64,000 nt of DNA from Solwaraspora sp. WMMD1047 (GTDB lineage Bacteria; Actinomycetota; Actinomycetes; Mycobacteriales; Micromonosporaceae), in NCBI RefSeq assembly GCF_029626155.1, contig NZ_JARUBL010000001.1, positions 7,942,816-8,006,815 of the forward strand. The letters run 5' to 3'. Within the stretch, counting starts at the first letter, position 1, and each line of letters starts with the position of its first letter. Both the position numbers and the translations under genes were made by a program. Of the stretch, positions 22,820 to 30,584 are shown piece after piece. The notes under the pieces were generated by a model that searched no databases, had not been told where the DNA came from, and was given only the letters and a program-made list of their open reading frames with translations.

Positions 22820-23011
22820 CGCGAGCCGGCCGAGCCGGGCGCCGCGCCGCCGGTGCTCCGCAGCACCGGATCCGGATTTCGCCGCGCCCAGCCGCGCCGC
22901 CGGGCCAGACTGCCCGAAGAGACGTGCCCGTGGTACGCCGGCAACCTCCCGCCGGCCACGGGGAACCAGCGGACCGTTACGGTCCGGCCGAGCGAGTACG
23001 GAGATGAGACC

Positions 23012-23800
23012 GTGACCGACACCAGCATTCCGCGCGCCGAACAGGCCACCGACGACGAGACCGAACCGGTCGCCGTCGCGGCGCGGGTCAGTACGGATAG
23101 CGACGCCGGCACCGCGGCCGACGTCGAAGCCGGTGCCGACGTCGAAGCCCGGGACACCGCCGTCCCCACCGCCGCCGCCCCCTCGGCTGCCGTCAGCGAC
23201 GAGGACGAAGACGACGAGGACGAAGACGAAGACGACGAGGAGGACGAGGAAGACGACGAGGAAGACGACGACGAGGACGAGGATGAGGAGCCGGCGGCGG
23301 GTGCCGCTGGCTCGGACGGCCAGAAGGCGCCGACCTCCGACACGGACCTCTTCCGGCAGAGCGAGATAGCCGCGGACTATGTCGAAGGGCTGCTCGACAT
23401 CCTCGACTACGACGGCGACATCGACGAGTTGGTGTCCGCCGGCCGGCCGGTCGTCGAGGTGGTCGGTGGCCGGCTACAGCCCCTCGTGGGACAGCGCGGC
23501 GCCACCCTTGAGGCGCTGCAGGAGCTGACCCGGCTAGCGGTGTTCCGGCAGACCGGTTCGCCCAGCCGGCTGCTGCTGGACGTGGGCGGCTACCGGGCGA
23601 ACCGGCGCAAGGAGCTTGCCGCGGTCGCCCGCAACGCCGTGGAGAAGGTGAAGGAGCACGGCGAGGCGGTCCGGCTCGACCCGATGTCGGCGTTCGAGCG
23701 CAAGTGCGTGCACGACGTGGTGAACGCCATGGCCGGGGTCGAGAGCGAGTCGGAAGGCGTCGAGCCCAACCGCCGCATCATCGTCCGACCGGTCGGCTGA
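23012..23800 (+). CDS. jag: Jag/KhpB-like RNA-binding protein (KH and R3H domains)
   Basis: A 262-residue protein following yidC, as usual. The first ~115 residues are disordered and include an almost pure Asp/Glu run of about 30 residues. A KH-type domain (PVVEVVGGRLQPLVGQRGAT region) spans ~130-190, and an R3H domain (LDPMSAFERKCVHDVVNAM) ends the chain. Jag/KhpB proteins bind RNA and influence cell elongation. The GTG at 23012, preceded by GGAGATGAGACC, is preferred to an upstream in-frame ATG at 22853 that would add 53 poorly coding residues. Confidence 0.92.
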   Translation: MTDTSIPRAEQATDDETEPVAVAARVSTDSDAGTAADVEAGADVEARDTAVPTAAAPSAAVSDEDEDDEDEDEDDEEDEEDDEEDDDEDEDEEPAAGAAGSDGQKAPTSDTDLFRQSEIAADYVEGLLDILDYDGDIDELVSAGRPVVEVVGGRLQPLVGQRGATLEALQELTRLAVFRQTGSPSRLLLDVGGYRANRRKELAAVARNAVEKVKEHGEAVRLDPMSAFERKCVHDVVNAMAGVESESEGVEPNRRIIVRPVG

Positions 23801-23807
23801 CCGCTTG

Positions 23808-23831
23808 ATGACGTACGACGATCCTTCATGA
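23808..23831 (+). CDS. Possible 7-codon leader peptide before rsmG
   Basis: ATGACGTACGACGA occurs twice, at 23808-23821 and 23828-23841, 20 bp apart. The first copy opens a frame of seven codons (MTYDDPS) whose TGA overlaps the ATG of the second copy, which is the rsmG start. This could be a coupling mini-gene or a small duplication that created a decoy start. Confidence 0.35.
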   Translation: MTYDDPS

Positions 23832-24658
23832 CGTACGACGACGCGGCCGTCGCCGCGTCCGGCCCGGGAGGCGAATGCCCTCCCGGGCCGTTGACTTCGG
23901 CGGCGGCGCTGTTCTTCGGCGATCGGTTGCCGATCGCCACCCGCTACGCCGAACTGCTCGCCACCGACGGCGTGGAACGAGGGCTGATCGGGCCGCGGGA
24001 GGCTCCCCGGCTCTGGGAGCGGCACCTGCTCAACTGCGCCGCGATGGCCGAGCTGATCGGCCCCGACGAGCGGGTGCTGGATGTCGGCTCCGGCGCCGGG
24101 CTGCCCGGGATCGTGCTGGCGATCGCCCGCCCCGACCTCTCTATCGGGCTTGTCGAACCGCTGGCCCGGCGAACGGTCTTCCTCGCCGAGGTGGTGTCGG
24201 CGCTGGGGCTTGACGACCGGGTCCAGGTGATCCGGGCGCGGGCGGAGGAACTCCGATCCGGTACGCCGGGGGCTCCCGGTCCGGCCGATGTCGTCACCGC
24301 CCGGGCGGTCGCCCCGCTGGACCGGTTGGCGGGCTGGTGCCTGCCGCTCGTCGACCTGGGTGGCCGGTTGCTCGCCCTCAAGGGGGCCACCGCGGCCGAC
24401 GAGGTGGCCGAGCACGCGGACCGGATCCACCGGCTGGGCGGCGGAACACCGACGGTCCGGCGGTGCGGGGTCGGCACCCTCGATCCACCCACGACGGTCG
24501 TCGAGATTCCCCGGGAGCGGGTCGGCGATGGCGGGACGGGTCGGCGTACCGGAAAGCCCCGCCGATCCGGGGGACGTGCCGGTTCCGCCCGCGGCGACGG
24601 TGGCCGCAACGGCGGCGGTCGGAGCGGTCGGAGTGATCGCCGCAGGCCGGCGGGCTGA
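23828..24658 (+). CDS. rsmG: 16S rRNA (guanine-527-N7)-methyltransferase RsmG
   Basis: A 276-residue S-adenosylmethionine-dependent enzyme that methylates G527 in the 530 loop of 16S rRNA. The SAM motif is VLDVGSGAGLPGIVLAI (~78-94). The family motif LWERHLLNC and the TARAVAPLDRLAGW segment are present. The last ~45 residues are Arg/Gly-rich and not conserved, so the protein is longer than the typical ~210-240. It lies between jag and parA. Loss of RsmG causes low-level streptomycin resistance in other species. Confidence 0.95.
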   Translation: MTYDDAAVAASGPGGECPPGPLTSAAALFFGDRLPIATRYAELLATDGVERGLIGPREAPRLWERHLLNCAAMAELIGPDERVLDVGSGAGLPGIVLAIARPDLSIGLVEPLARRTVFLAEVVSALGLDDRVQVIRARAEELRSGTPGAPGPADVVTARAVAPLDRLAGWCLPLVDLGGRLLALKGATAADEVAEHADRIHRLGGGTPTVRRCGVGTLDPPTTVVEIPRERVGDGGTGRRTGKPRRSGGRAGSARGDGGRNGGGRSGRSDRRRPAG

Positions 24659-24911
24659 CCCGGCGTGGCCGGCGGGTCGAGTATCGGGGGCCGATTCCGG
24701 CGCGTCTTGCGCGACGCGCGGCTCATCCTGCGGGCAGCCGTGGCCTGAGAAGCCCAGCGGCCGTAGGCTGGCCGCGCGTCGATAGTGTGGTCCGGGCGAC
24801 GGTGGGTCCCTCATCACCCCGTTGCCGACGCGGACCGCATGCTTCGTCCGGACAGCGCCGGTAGGAGCGCTGGCGGTGCCGACCCCATCCGAAGCTGGCA
24901 GGGATGACACG

Positions 24912-26384
24912 GTGCATGACAACGACAGGTACGACGATCCAGGCGTGACCGGCGGGGGCTACCAGTTCGGGGAGACCGCCGTTTCACGTGAAACCGGGTA
25001 CGACGACTGGTCCGCCGGTGGCCGCACCCGGGCGTCCCGGCGGGCGACACCGCCCTCCGGCGGAAGCCGAGCGGACACACCCGGGCGGTACCCACGCGCC
25101 GTCCCGGACGCCCCCGAGGACCCGGCCGCCGGGGTACCTCCGATCGGCGCGCCGGAGCGGCAACCGTCGGTGCGGCCGATCGCCAGCGAAGCGGTCGGTG
25201 CTGCACCGGGCGACCCGGCGCGGCATGCGCCACCGCCGGACTACCGGCCACCGGTCCCGGCTCCGCAGCGCCACCCGGCGCTACCCGGCCACCCCCAGGA
25301 GCGCCCCGGTGTCCCGGCGACCGGTTCGGCCCCGGCCCGCCCGGTCGCACCGATCCACTCCGTACCGCCCGCGCATTCGGACCCGACGCCGCATGCCGGG
25401 CCGGTGGTCCAACCGGCCCCGCAACCGCACCCGCAGCCGCCGACTTCCGGGCCGGAGGCTGCCGATCCCGGCGCGTACGTTTCACGTGAAACCTCGTCGC
25501 GCGAAGATGACGATCCCCCACTCGCTATGGAGGCAATGCGCGCCGTGCAGATTCTGAACCCGAGTGGTGAGGTCACCATGCCTCGGCCGGACCGGCCGAG
25601 AATCATGTGCGTGGCGAATCAGAAGGGTGGGGTCGGCAAGACCACCACGACGGTCAACCTGGCCGTCGCCCTCGCCCTGCACGGCAACCGCGTACTCGTG
25701 GTTGATCTCGATCCGCAGGGGAACGCCTCGACGGGCCTGAACGTGCCGCATCACGCCGGTATCCCCGACGTCTACGACTGCCTGATCGACAACGTGCCAC
25801 TGGCCGAGGTGGCCCAGGCCGTCGAGGGCATCCCCAACCTCTGGTGCGTGCCCGCGACGATCGATCTCGCCGGTGCCGAGATCGAGCTGGTCTCGGTGGT
25901 GGCCCGGGAGTCCCGCCTGGCGCGGGCCATCGCCGCACACCCGGGCCAGTTCGACTACGTTTTCATCGACTGCCCGCCGTCCCTCGGCCTGCTCACCGTG
26001 AACGCTCTGGTGGCCGCGCAGGAGGTGCTGATCCCGATCCAGTGCGAGTACTACGCCCTGGAAGGGCTCAACCAGTTGATCAACAACATCAACCTGGTAC
26101 GCCAGCACCTGAACCCGACGCTCGACGTCTCCACGATTCTGCTGACCATGTACGACCGACGGACCCGCCTCGCGGACGCCGTCGAGCAGGACGTCCGGAA
26201 CCACTTCGGCGACAAGGTTCTGCAGGCCGTGATCCCCCGGAACGTGCGGGTCTCGGAGGCCCCGAGCTACGGGCAGTCGGTGATGACCTACGATCCCGGT
26301 TCGCGCGGGGCCACCAGCTACTTCGAGGCGGCCCAGGAGATCGCGGAGCGCGGCGTCAAGGAACCTGTCGGCCGGAATGCGTAG
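24912..26384 (+). CDS. parA: Chromosome partitioning ATPase ParA (Soj)
   Basis: A 490-residue protein if GTG 24912 is the start (AGGGA ~8 nt upstream). Residues 1 to ~225 are Pro/Gly/Ala-rich and disordered; the ParA fold begins near residue 228 with the deviant Walker A ANQKGGVGKTTTTVNLA. DLDPQGNASTGL and FIDCPPSLGLLTVNAL follow. It binds DNA non-specifically and pulls ParB-parS complexes during segregation. Two perfect parS sites are embedded in frame in the disordered tail, each encoding Val-Ser-Arg-Glu-Thr. Many ParA proteins start near MEAMRAVQILNPSGE, so the true start could be an ATG around residue 206. Confidence 0.95.
   Translation: MHDNDRYDDPGVTGGGYQFGETAVSRETGYDDWSAGGRTRASRRATPPSGGSRADTPGRYPRAVPDAPEDPAAGVPPIGAPERQPSVRPIASEAVGAAPGDPARHAPPPDYRPPVPAPQRHPALPGHPQERPGVPATGSAPARPVAPIHSVPPAHSDPTPHAGPVVQPAPQPHPQPPTSGPEAADPGAYVSRETSSREDDDPPLAMEAMRAVQILNPSGEVTMPRPDRPRIMCVANQKGGVGKTTTTVNLAVALALHGNRVLVVDLDPQGNASTGLNVPHHAGIPDVYDCLIDNVPLAEVAQAVEGIPNLWCVPATIDLAGAEIELVSVVARESRLARAIAAHPGQFDYVFIDCPPSLGLLTVNALVAAQEVLIPIQCEYYALEGLNQLINNINLVRQHLNPTLDVSTILLTMYDRRTRLADAVEQDVRNHFGDKVLQAVIPRNVRVSEAPSYGQSVMTYDPGSRGATSYFEAAQEIAERGVKEPVGRNA
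24981..24994. promoter_or_regulatory. parS site 1 (within parA 5' coding region)
   Basis: GTTTCACGTGAAAC, the perfect 14-bp core palindrome bound by ParB, inside codons ~24-28 of parA. Confidence 0.95.
25479..25492. promoter_or_regulatory. parS site 2 (within parA coding region)
   Basis: A second perfect GTTTCACGTGAAAC, again in the same reading frame of parA, so both parS copies encode the same pentapeptide (Val-Ser-Arg-Glu-Thr). Confidence 0.95.
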
Positions 26385-26411
26385 GCCGGGAACACTGCTG
26401 GGAGGCGTGGC

Positions 26412-27446
26412 ATGAAGAACCGTCCACGGGGCGGGCTGGGTCGTGGGCTCGGGGCGCTGATCCCGACCGCGCCGGTGCCGGCATCCTCCGGGGTCGCGAC
26501 GGCGCCCGATCCAATCGCACCGGACGTGGTTCCGGCGGATCCGGGGACGCCGGAGGCCAGGCCGCCGGCGGCGGCGCCGGAGCGACCGCAGCCGTCCGCC
26601 GCCGACTCGGTCGAGCTGTCGCCGGTACCGGGGGCGCAGTTCGCCGAGATTCCGGTCGACTCCATCGTGCCGAACGCGAAGCAGCCTCGGACCGTCTTCG
26701 ACGAGGAAGCGCTGGAGGAGCTGAAGACCTCGATCCAGGAGGTCGGCTTCCTGCAGCCGATCGTGGTGCGGCAGTTGCCGGACGACCGGTACGAGCTCGT
26801 GATGGGTGAACGCCGGTGGCGGGCGGCGCAGGCCGTCGGTCGCGACTCGATCCCGGCCATCGTCCGGGACACCCGGGACGACGCGATGCTCCGGGACGCG
26901 CTGCTGGAGAACATCCACCGGGCGAACCTGAACCCGCTGGAAGAGGCCGCCGCCTACCAGCAGTTGCTGGAGGAGTTCGGCGCAACCCACGAGGAGCTGG
27001 CTCGGCGGATCGGCCGGAGCCGGCCGCAGATCTCCAACACCATCCGACTGCTGAATCTGCCGGCGCAGGTTCAGCGGCGGGTCGCGGCCGGCGTGCTGAG
27101 CGCCGGGCACGCTCGGGCGCTGCTCGGCCTCGACGACCCGGCGGGCCAGGAGCACCTGGCGCACCGCATCGTCGCCGAGGGACTTTCGGTACGGGCGACC
27201 GAGGAGCTGGTGACACTCGCGATCGCGGATGGCCCGGCGAAGGCGGCGCCGGCGAAGCGACGCGCCAAGCCGCACTCGCCGGCGCTCGCCGATTTGGCCG
27301 GCCGGCTCTCCGACCGGTTCGATACCCGGGTCAAGGTCGACATTGGCCGCAGCAAGGGCAAGATCACCATCGAATTCGCGACCGTCGACGACCTGGAGCG
27401 GATCGTCGGGATCATCGGCATGGAGGGGCAGGACGCCCCAGACTGA
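26412..27446 (+). CDS. parB: Chromosome partitioning protein ParB
   Basis: A 344-residue CTPase and parS-binding protein. It starts [19 protein letters not shown], the conserved N-terminal ParA-stimulating region. The N-terminal domain contains [14 protein letters not shown] and the arginine patch [12 protein letters not shown]. The helix-turn-helix is [20 protein letters not shown] (~residues 196-215). The C-terminal dimerisation domain follows a linker at ~270-300. It starts 27 nt after parA with a GGGAGGCGTGGC leader. Four parS sites lie within 3 kb. Confidence 0.97.
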   Translation: MKNRPRGGLGRGLGALIPTAPVPASSGVATAPDPIAPDVVPADPGTPEARPPAAAPERPQPSAADSVELSPVPGAQFAEIPVDSIVPNAKQPRTVFDEEALEELKTSIQEVGFLQPIVVRQLPDDRYELVMGERRWRAAQAVGRDSIPAIVRDTRDDAMLRDALLENIHRANLNPLEEAAAYQQLLEEFGATHEELARRIGRSRPQISNTIRLLNLPAQVQRRVAAGVLSAGHARALLGLDDPAGQEHLAHRIVAEGLSVRATEELVTLAIADGPAKAAPAKRRAKPHSPALADLAGRLSDRFDTRVKVDIGRSKGKITIEFATVDDLERIVGIIGMEGQDAPD

Positions 27447-27476
27447 GCTACCACCGTCGACGACAGCCCGGCACCC

Positions 27477-27509
27477 GGCCGCGATCCCACCACCGATGGG
27501 GTCGCGGCC
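27477..27509 (+). terminator. Terminator after parAB
   Basis: GGCCGCGATCCC (27477-27488) pairs with GGGGTCGCGGCC (27498-27509), a 12-bp stem with one U-G pair and a 9-nt loop, 31 nt beyond the parB stop. A short CTTT follows ten bases on. Confidence 0.7.
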
Positions 27510-27563
27510 GGCGGCCTTTCCGTCGCCGTCCGCCAGCCGCTCACCCCGACCCGGCGTCGCCGT

Positions 27564-27577
27564 GTTTCACGTGAAAC
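27564..27577. promoter_or_regulatory. parS site 3 (downstream of parB)
   Basis: A perfect GTTTCACGTGAAAC in the non-coding region after the parB terminator. Confidence 0.95.
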
Positions 27578-27711
27578 GGACCGCCCGAGGTTCGACGGGG
27601 GTTCGGGCGGGGCCGGCTCCACGGCGGTCGGCCAAGACGTGGTCGATCGCCCCGAACCGGGTACCGCGGACGCGACCGAACCACGAGACGCGCATTCGTC
27701 GTCGTGCCTCT

Positions 27712-27780
27712 CGACGGGGCCGAGCCGACGGGGCCGAGCCGACGGGGCCGAGCCGACGGGGCCGAGCCGACGGGGCCGAG
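27712..27780. repeat. 14-bp tandem repeat, five copies
   Basis: CGACGGGGCCGAGC is repeated head to tail at 27712, 27726, 27740, 27754 and 27768, the last copy lacking its final base. The copies are identical. The length is not a multiple of three and there is no gene here, so it is probably a replication-slippage array, useful as a strain marker. Confidence 0.9.
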
Positions 27781-27976
27781 GTGTCGACGGATGGAGCATC
27801 CAGCGGCCCGAGGGCACGTGTGCGGGGCCGTCGGGCCGTCGGGCTACTCGGAGACGCCGCGAGGTCGATCGGTCCGGCTGCGTGCCCTACAGCCGCCGGA
27901 GGCGCAAGTGCCGAAGACCGGGTCGGGGAATGGGCCCATCGCAGTGGCGCGACAGCGTCACGTCGGCCGTCCCGCG

Positions 27977-28054
27977 TTTTCCACAGGAGTTGTCCACAGG
28001 TCTCCCCGTTTCACGTGAAACACCGCGTAGATGCGGGTGCCGGCCTGTGGACAA
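27977..28054. promoter_or_regulatory. DnaA boxes flanking a parS site
   Basis: TTTTCCACA (27977-27985) and TTGTCCACA (27990-27998) lie on one side of parS 4, and TGTGGACAA (28046-28054), which is TTGTCCACA on the other strand, lies on the other side. The arrangement is symmetrical around the ParB site and is about 10 kb from oriC. Confidence 0.75.
28008..28021. promoter_or_regulatory. parS site 4 (between DnaA boxes)
   Basis: A perfect GTTTCACGTGAAAC followed by AC, the fourth parS in 3.1 kb. Confidence 0.95.
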
Positions 28055-28222
28055 CTATCGGTGATCGGGGCTGACCGGAGTGTCGGGGGCCGGTTTCCAT
28101 CATCCGAACCGGAGAGACGGGCCCGACCGGACGATGGGTTCCGACGGACCCGCGCCGAGGTATTCGGGGCAGCCCGAAACAGGGAGGGACAGCCGAGCCC
28201 GACTCGGGTTAGGGTCAGCGGC

Positions 28223-29533
28223 GTGCCCCACACCCCCTCGGTTCCAGACTTCACCAAGTGGCCCTCCTTCCCCTTCGAAGGCGAGTTTCGCGTCAAGGCG
28301 CTCGACCCGCCGGTAGCGGTCGAGCCCGCCCGGAAAGGGGAGGGCACCGCCGAATGCGTCTCCTGCAACGCCCCGGACGATGCCTACATCTGGATCAGCG
28401 AGCGCTGGCGGGTACGGGCGATGGACCGCCCGACCGGACTGCCGATGGTGCTCATTCTGGAGTCCCGGTCGCACCTGGATCTGGGTGATCTGCCGAACCT
28501 GCTCGCGGCCGAGTTGGGCGTCATGACCGTCCGGCTGGAACGCGCCATCCGGAGCCTCGACGGTGTCGCCCGGGTGCATGTGAACCGGTGGGGCGACGGC
28601 TCGGCTCACCTGCACATGTGGTTCCTCGCCCGCCCGTACGGTCGACTGCAGCTTCGCGGCACGTTCCTCTCGCTCTGGGACGACATCCTGCCGCCGATCC
28701 CCGAATCGCAGTGGCGGGAGAATCTGGCGCTCGTCGCGGCCTGGCTGGCCGAGTTCGGCGGCCGGCCGCTGGCCGAGCCACCCCGGATCCAGTGGCAGGC
28801 CCCGTCGAGCCTGGTTCAGCAGGCGACCGCCGCGGCGGAAGCGGCGGCGGCAGAGGCGGCGGCGGCCAAGGCGGCTGCGGAGGCCGACGCCGCCCTCGCG
28901 GCGGCCGAGGCCGACGATGCCGCCCTGGCGGCGACGGTGGCCGAGGAAACAGCCGCGGCGACCGAGGAGGCGACCGCAGCGGAGGCGGCATCCACCGCGA
29001 GCGCCGAGGCGCAGCAGCCGGCGGTCACCGACGATCCAGGAACCGCGGCCACCTTCGCCCAGACTCCGGCCGCAAACCAGGCGCCGGGATCCACGGCGGC
29101 GTCGGCCGCGGGTGTGACGTCGGTAGGGGTAGCGGCCGCCGCGCCCGAAGCAGCGGCGGGTGCTGAGCCCGATCACCCCGAGCGGGCCGGGGCGGAAGCG
29201 ACCGCGTCGACCGGCAACTCGAACGGCGGCAAGGAAACCGCCCGCCCGACCGGAGCGCAGGGTACCGACGGCCAGGGCGGCGCCGAGAACGCCCGGCACC
29301 CGGCCGGGCCGGTCAGTGCGGACAGCCCAACCAGCGCGGTCCGCCCGGCGCCCGCGGCCGGGATCACCGATTCCGGCCCGGCGGGGGCGACGGCCACCGG
29401 GACCGGGGAGCCGACGATCGCCGGCGGGCCGGCCGGAGTGACCGGTGGGACCGACGACCTCGCGGCGCCAGCGGAGTCCGGCGGTCCCACTGCGACTGAC
29501 CGGCGGCCGACCAGCCAAGGAACGGCACGGTAG
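28223..29533 (+). CDS. HIT-like domain protein with long Ala-rich tail
   Basis: A 436-residue protein starting VPHTPSVPDFTKWPSFPFEG. Residues ~45-60 carry a Cys-x-x-Cys (ECVSCNAPDDAYIW). At ~120-140 is VNRWGDGSAHLHMWFLARP, an His-x-His-x-x motif resembling the HIT superfamily of nucleotide hydrolases and transferases. Residues ~200-245 are almost pure Ala/Glu and likely helical; the remaining ~190 are low-complexity Ala/Thr/Gly/Pro. The GTG start is supported by TAGGGT at 28210-28215, a -10 element 7 bp upstream, implying leaderless mRNA. A similar gene accompanies parAB in other actinomycetes as far as I recall; substrate unknown. Confidence 0.75.
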   Translation: MPHTPSVPDFTKWPSFPFEGEFRVKALDPPVAVEPARKGEGTAECVSCNAPDDAYIWISERWRVRAMDRPTGLPMVLILESRSHLDLGDLPNLLAAELGVMTVRLERAIRSLDGVARVHVNRWGDGSAHLHMWFLARPYGRLQLRGTFLSLWDDILPPIPESQWRENLALVAAWLAEFGGRPLAEPPRIQWQAPSSLVQQATAAAEAAAAEAAAAKAAAEADAALAAAEADDAALAATVAEETAAATEEATAAEAASTASAEAQQPAVTDDPGTAATFAQTPAANQAPGSTAASAAGVTSVGVAAAAPEAAAGAEPDHPERAGAEATASTGNSNGGKETARPTGAQGTDGQGGAENARHPAGPVSADSPTSAVRPAPAAGITDSGPAGATATGTGEPTIAGGPAGVTGGTDDLAAPAESGGPTATDRRPTSQGTAR

Positions 29534-29546
29534 CCGCGCGGCCCGG

Positions 29547-30584
29547 TCAGGCCGGGGCGATCTCCCGCCGACCAGCGGCGCGGGACACCAGCGACCGGAG
29601 CACGTCGCCGAACTCCAGGCCGGCGGCCTGCACGGCGAGCGGGAACAGCGACGTCTCCGTCATCCCCGGCGAGACGTTCACCTCGAGCACGTGCGGTTGC
29701 CCGGACTCGTCGACGATGAGATCCACCCGGGAGAGGTCCCGAAGACCGAGCGCGTTGTGCGCGGCGAGTGCCGTCTCGGCCACCCGGCCCGCCGCCGCCG
29801 GGTCGAGCCGGGCCGGGGTGTGCCAGGTGGTGAGACCCGCGGTGTAGCGGGCCGCGTAGTCGTACACCCCGTCGCGGGGCACGATCTCGACCGCCGGCAG
29901 TGCCCGGGGGCCGTCGCCGAGGTCGATGACCGAGACCGCGACGTCCATGCCGGTGACGTAGCGCTCGACAAGCGCCGTGGTGTCGTACGCGAAGCAGCCC
30001 ACCATGGCCGCGGGCAGCGCGCCGGCGTCCCGGACCACGGCCGCGCCGAGCCCGGAGCCGCCCTGCGCCGGCTTGACCATCAGCGGCAGCCCGAGTCGGT
30101 CGGCGATCCGGTCCAGCACGGCGACCGCGCCCAACTCGGAGAACCGGTCGTGTGGCAACGCCACCCAGTCCGGGGTGGGGATGCCGGCCTCCCGCAGCAC
30201 CGCCTTGGCGGAGGGCTTGTCCCAGGCGAGCCGGGACGAGCGGGCGTCGCAGCCGACGTACTGCACGTCGCAGAGGTCGAGTACGCCGCGCAGCGACCCG
30301 TCCTCGCCGGTCCCGCCGTGCAGGGCTATCACGACGGCGTCCGGCGGGTCGGACTGCAGGGCCGGCAGCAGGGCCACGTCGGCGTCCCGCAGGTCCGCCT
30401 CGATGCCCACCGAGCGCAGCGCGTCGAGGACCCGGCGGCCGGACTTCAGCGACACGTCCCGTTCATACGACAGGCCGCCGGCGAGCACCAGCACCCGCAG
30501 CTCCGTCGGTTCGGTGGCCGGCGCGGGTGATCCGGCGGCGGGTGTCGGTCCGGCGTTGGCGAGCGTACCCATGCCGGAGATCAT
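29547..30584 (-). CDS. D-alanine-D-alanine ligase family protein
   Basis: A 345-residue ATP-grasp enzyme. Visible motifs are VLAGGLSYERDVSLKSG near the N-terminus, ALHGGTGEDGSLRGVLDL, the ATP-grasp VKPAQGGSGLGAAVV, and the metal-binding end VLEVNVSPGMTETS. Family members join two D-Ala for peptidoglycan, but this is probably a second, divergent ligase, because it sits with an aminotransferase rather than cell-wall genes and the central loop differs from the classical Ddl. The ATG at 30584 overlaps the aminotransferase stop (ATGA), so the two are translationally coupled. Another ATG four codons in is possible. Confidence 0.8.
   Translation of the reverse strand: MISGMGTLANAGPTPAAGSPAPATEPTELRVLVLAGGLSYERDVSLKSGRRVLDALRSVGIEADLRDADVALLPALQSDPPDAVVIALHGGTGEDGSLRGVLDLCDVQYVGCDARSSRLAWDKPSAKAVLREAGIPTPDWVALPHDRFSELGAVAVLDRIADRLGLPLMVKPAQGGSGLGAAVVRDAGALPAAMVGCFAYDTTALVERYVTGMDVAVSVIDLGDGPRALPAVEIVPRDGVYDYAARYTAGLTTWHTPARLDPAAAGRVAETALAAHNALGLRDLSRVDLIVDESGQPHVLEVNVSPGMTETSLFPLAVQAAGLEFGDVLRSLVSRAAGRREIAPA

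Larger units (their letters stand above)
27447..28222. other. Non-coding 776-bp region between parB and the HIT-like gene
   Basis: Open frames here show poor amino acid composition and no family resemblance, so I see no gene. The region holds the parAB terminator, parS sites 3 and 4, five copies of a 14-bp tandem repeat, and three DnaA boxes around parS 4. It looks like a centromere-type region. Confidence 0.7.

Noticed and set aside
27712..27780. CRISPR-like array
   Set aside because: Units are 14 bp, contiguous and have no spacers; it is a simple tandem repeat.
27639..28064. Small plus-strand frame over the 14-bp repeats
   Set aside because: It is made of the repeat translated in changing frames, with no start signal; the region is better read as non-coding.
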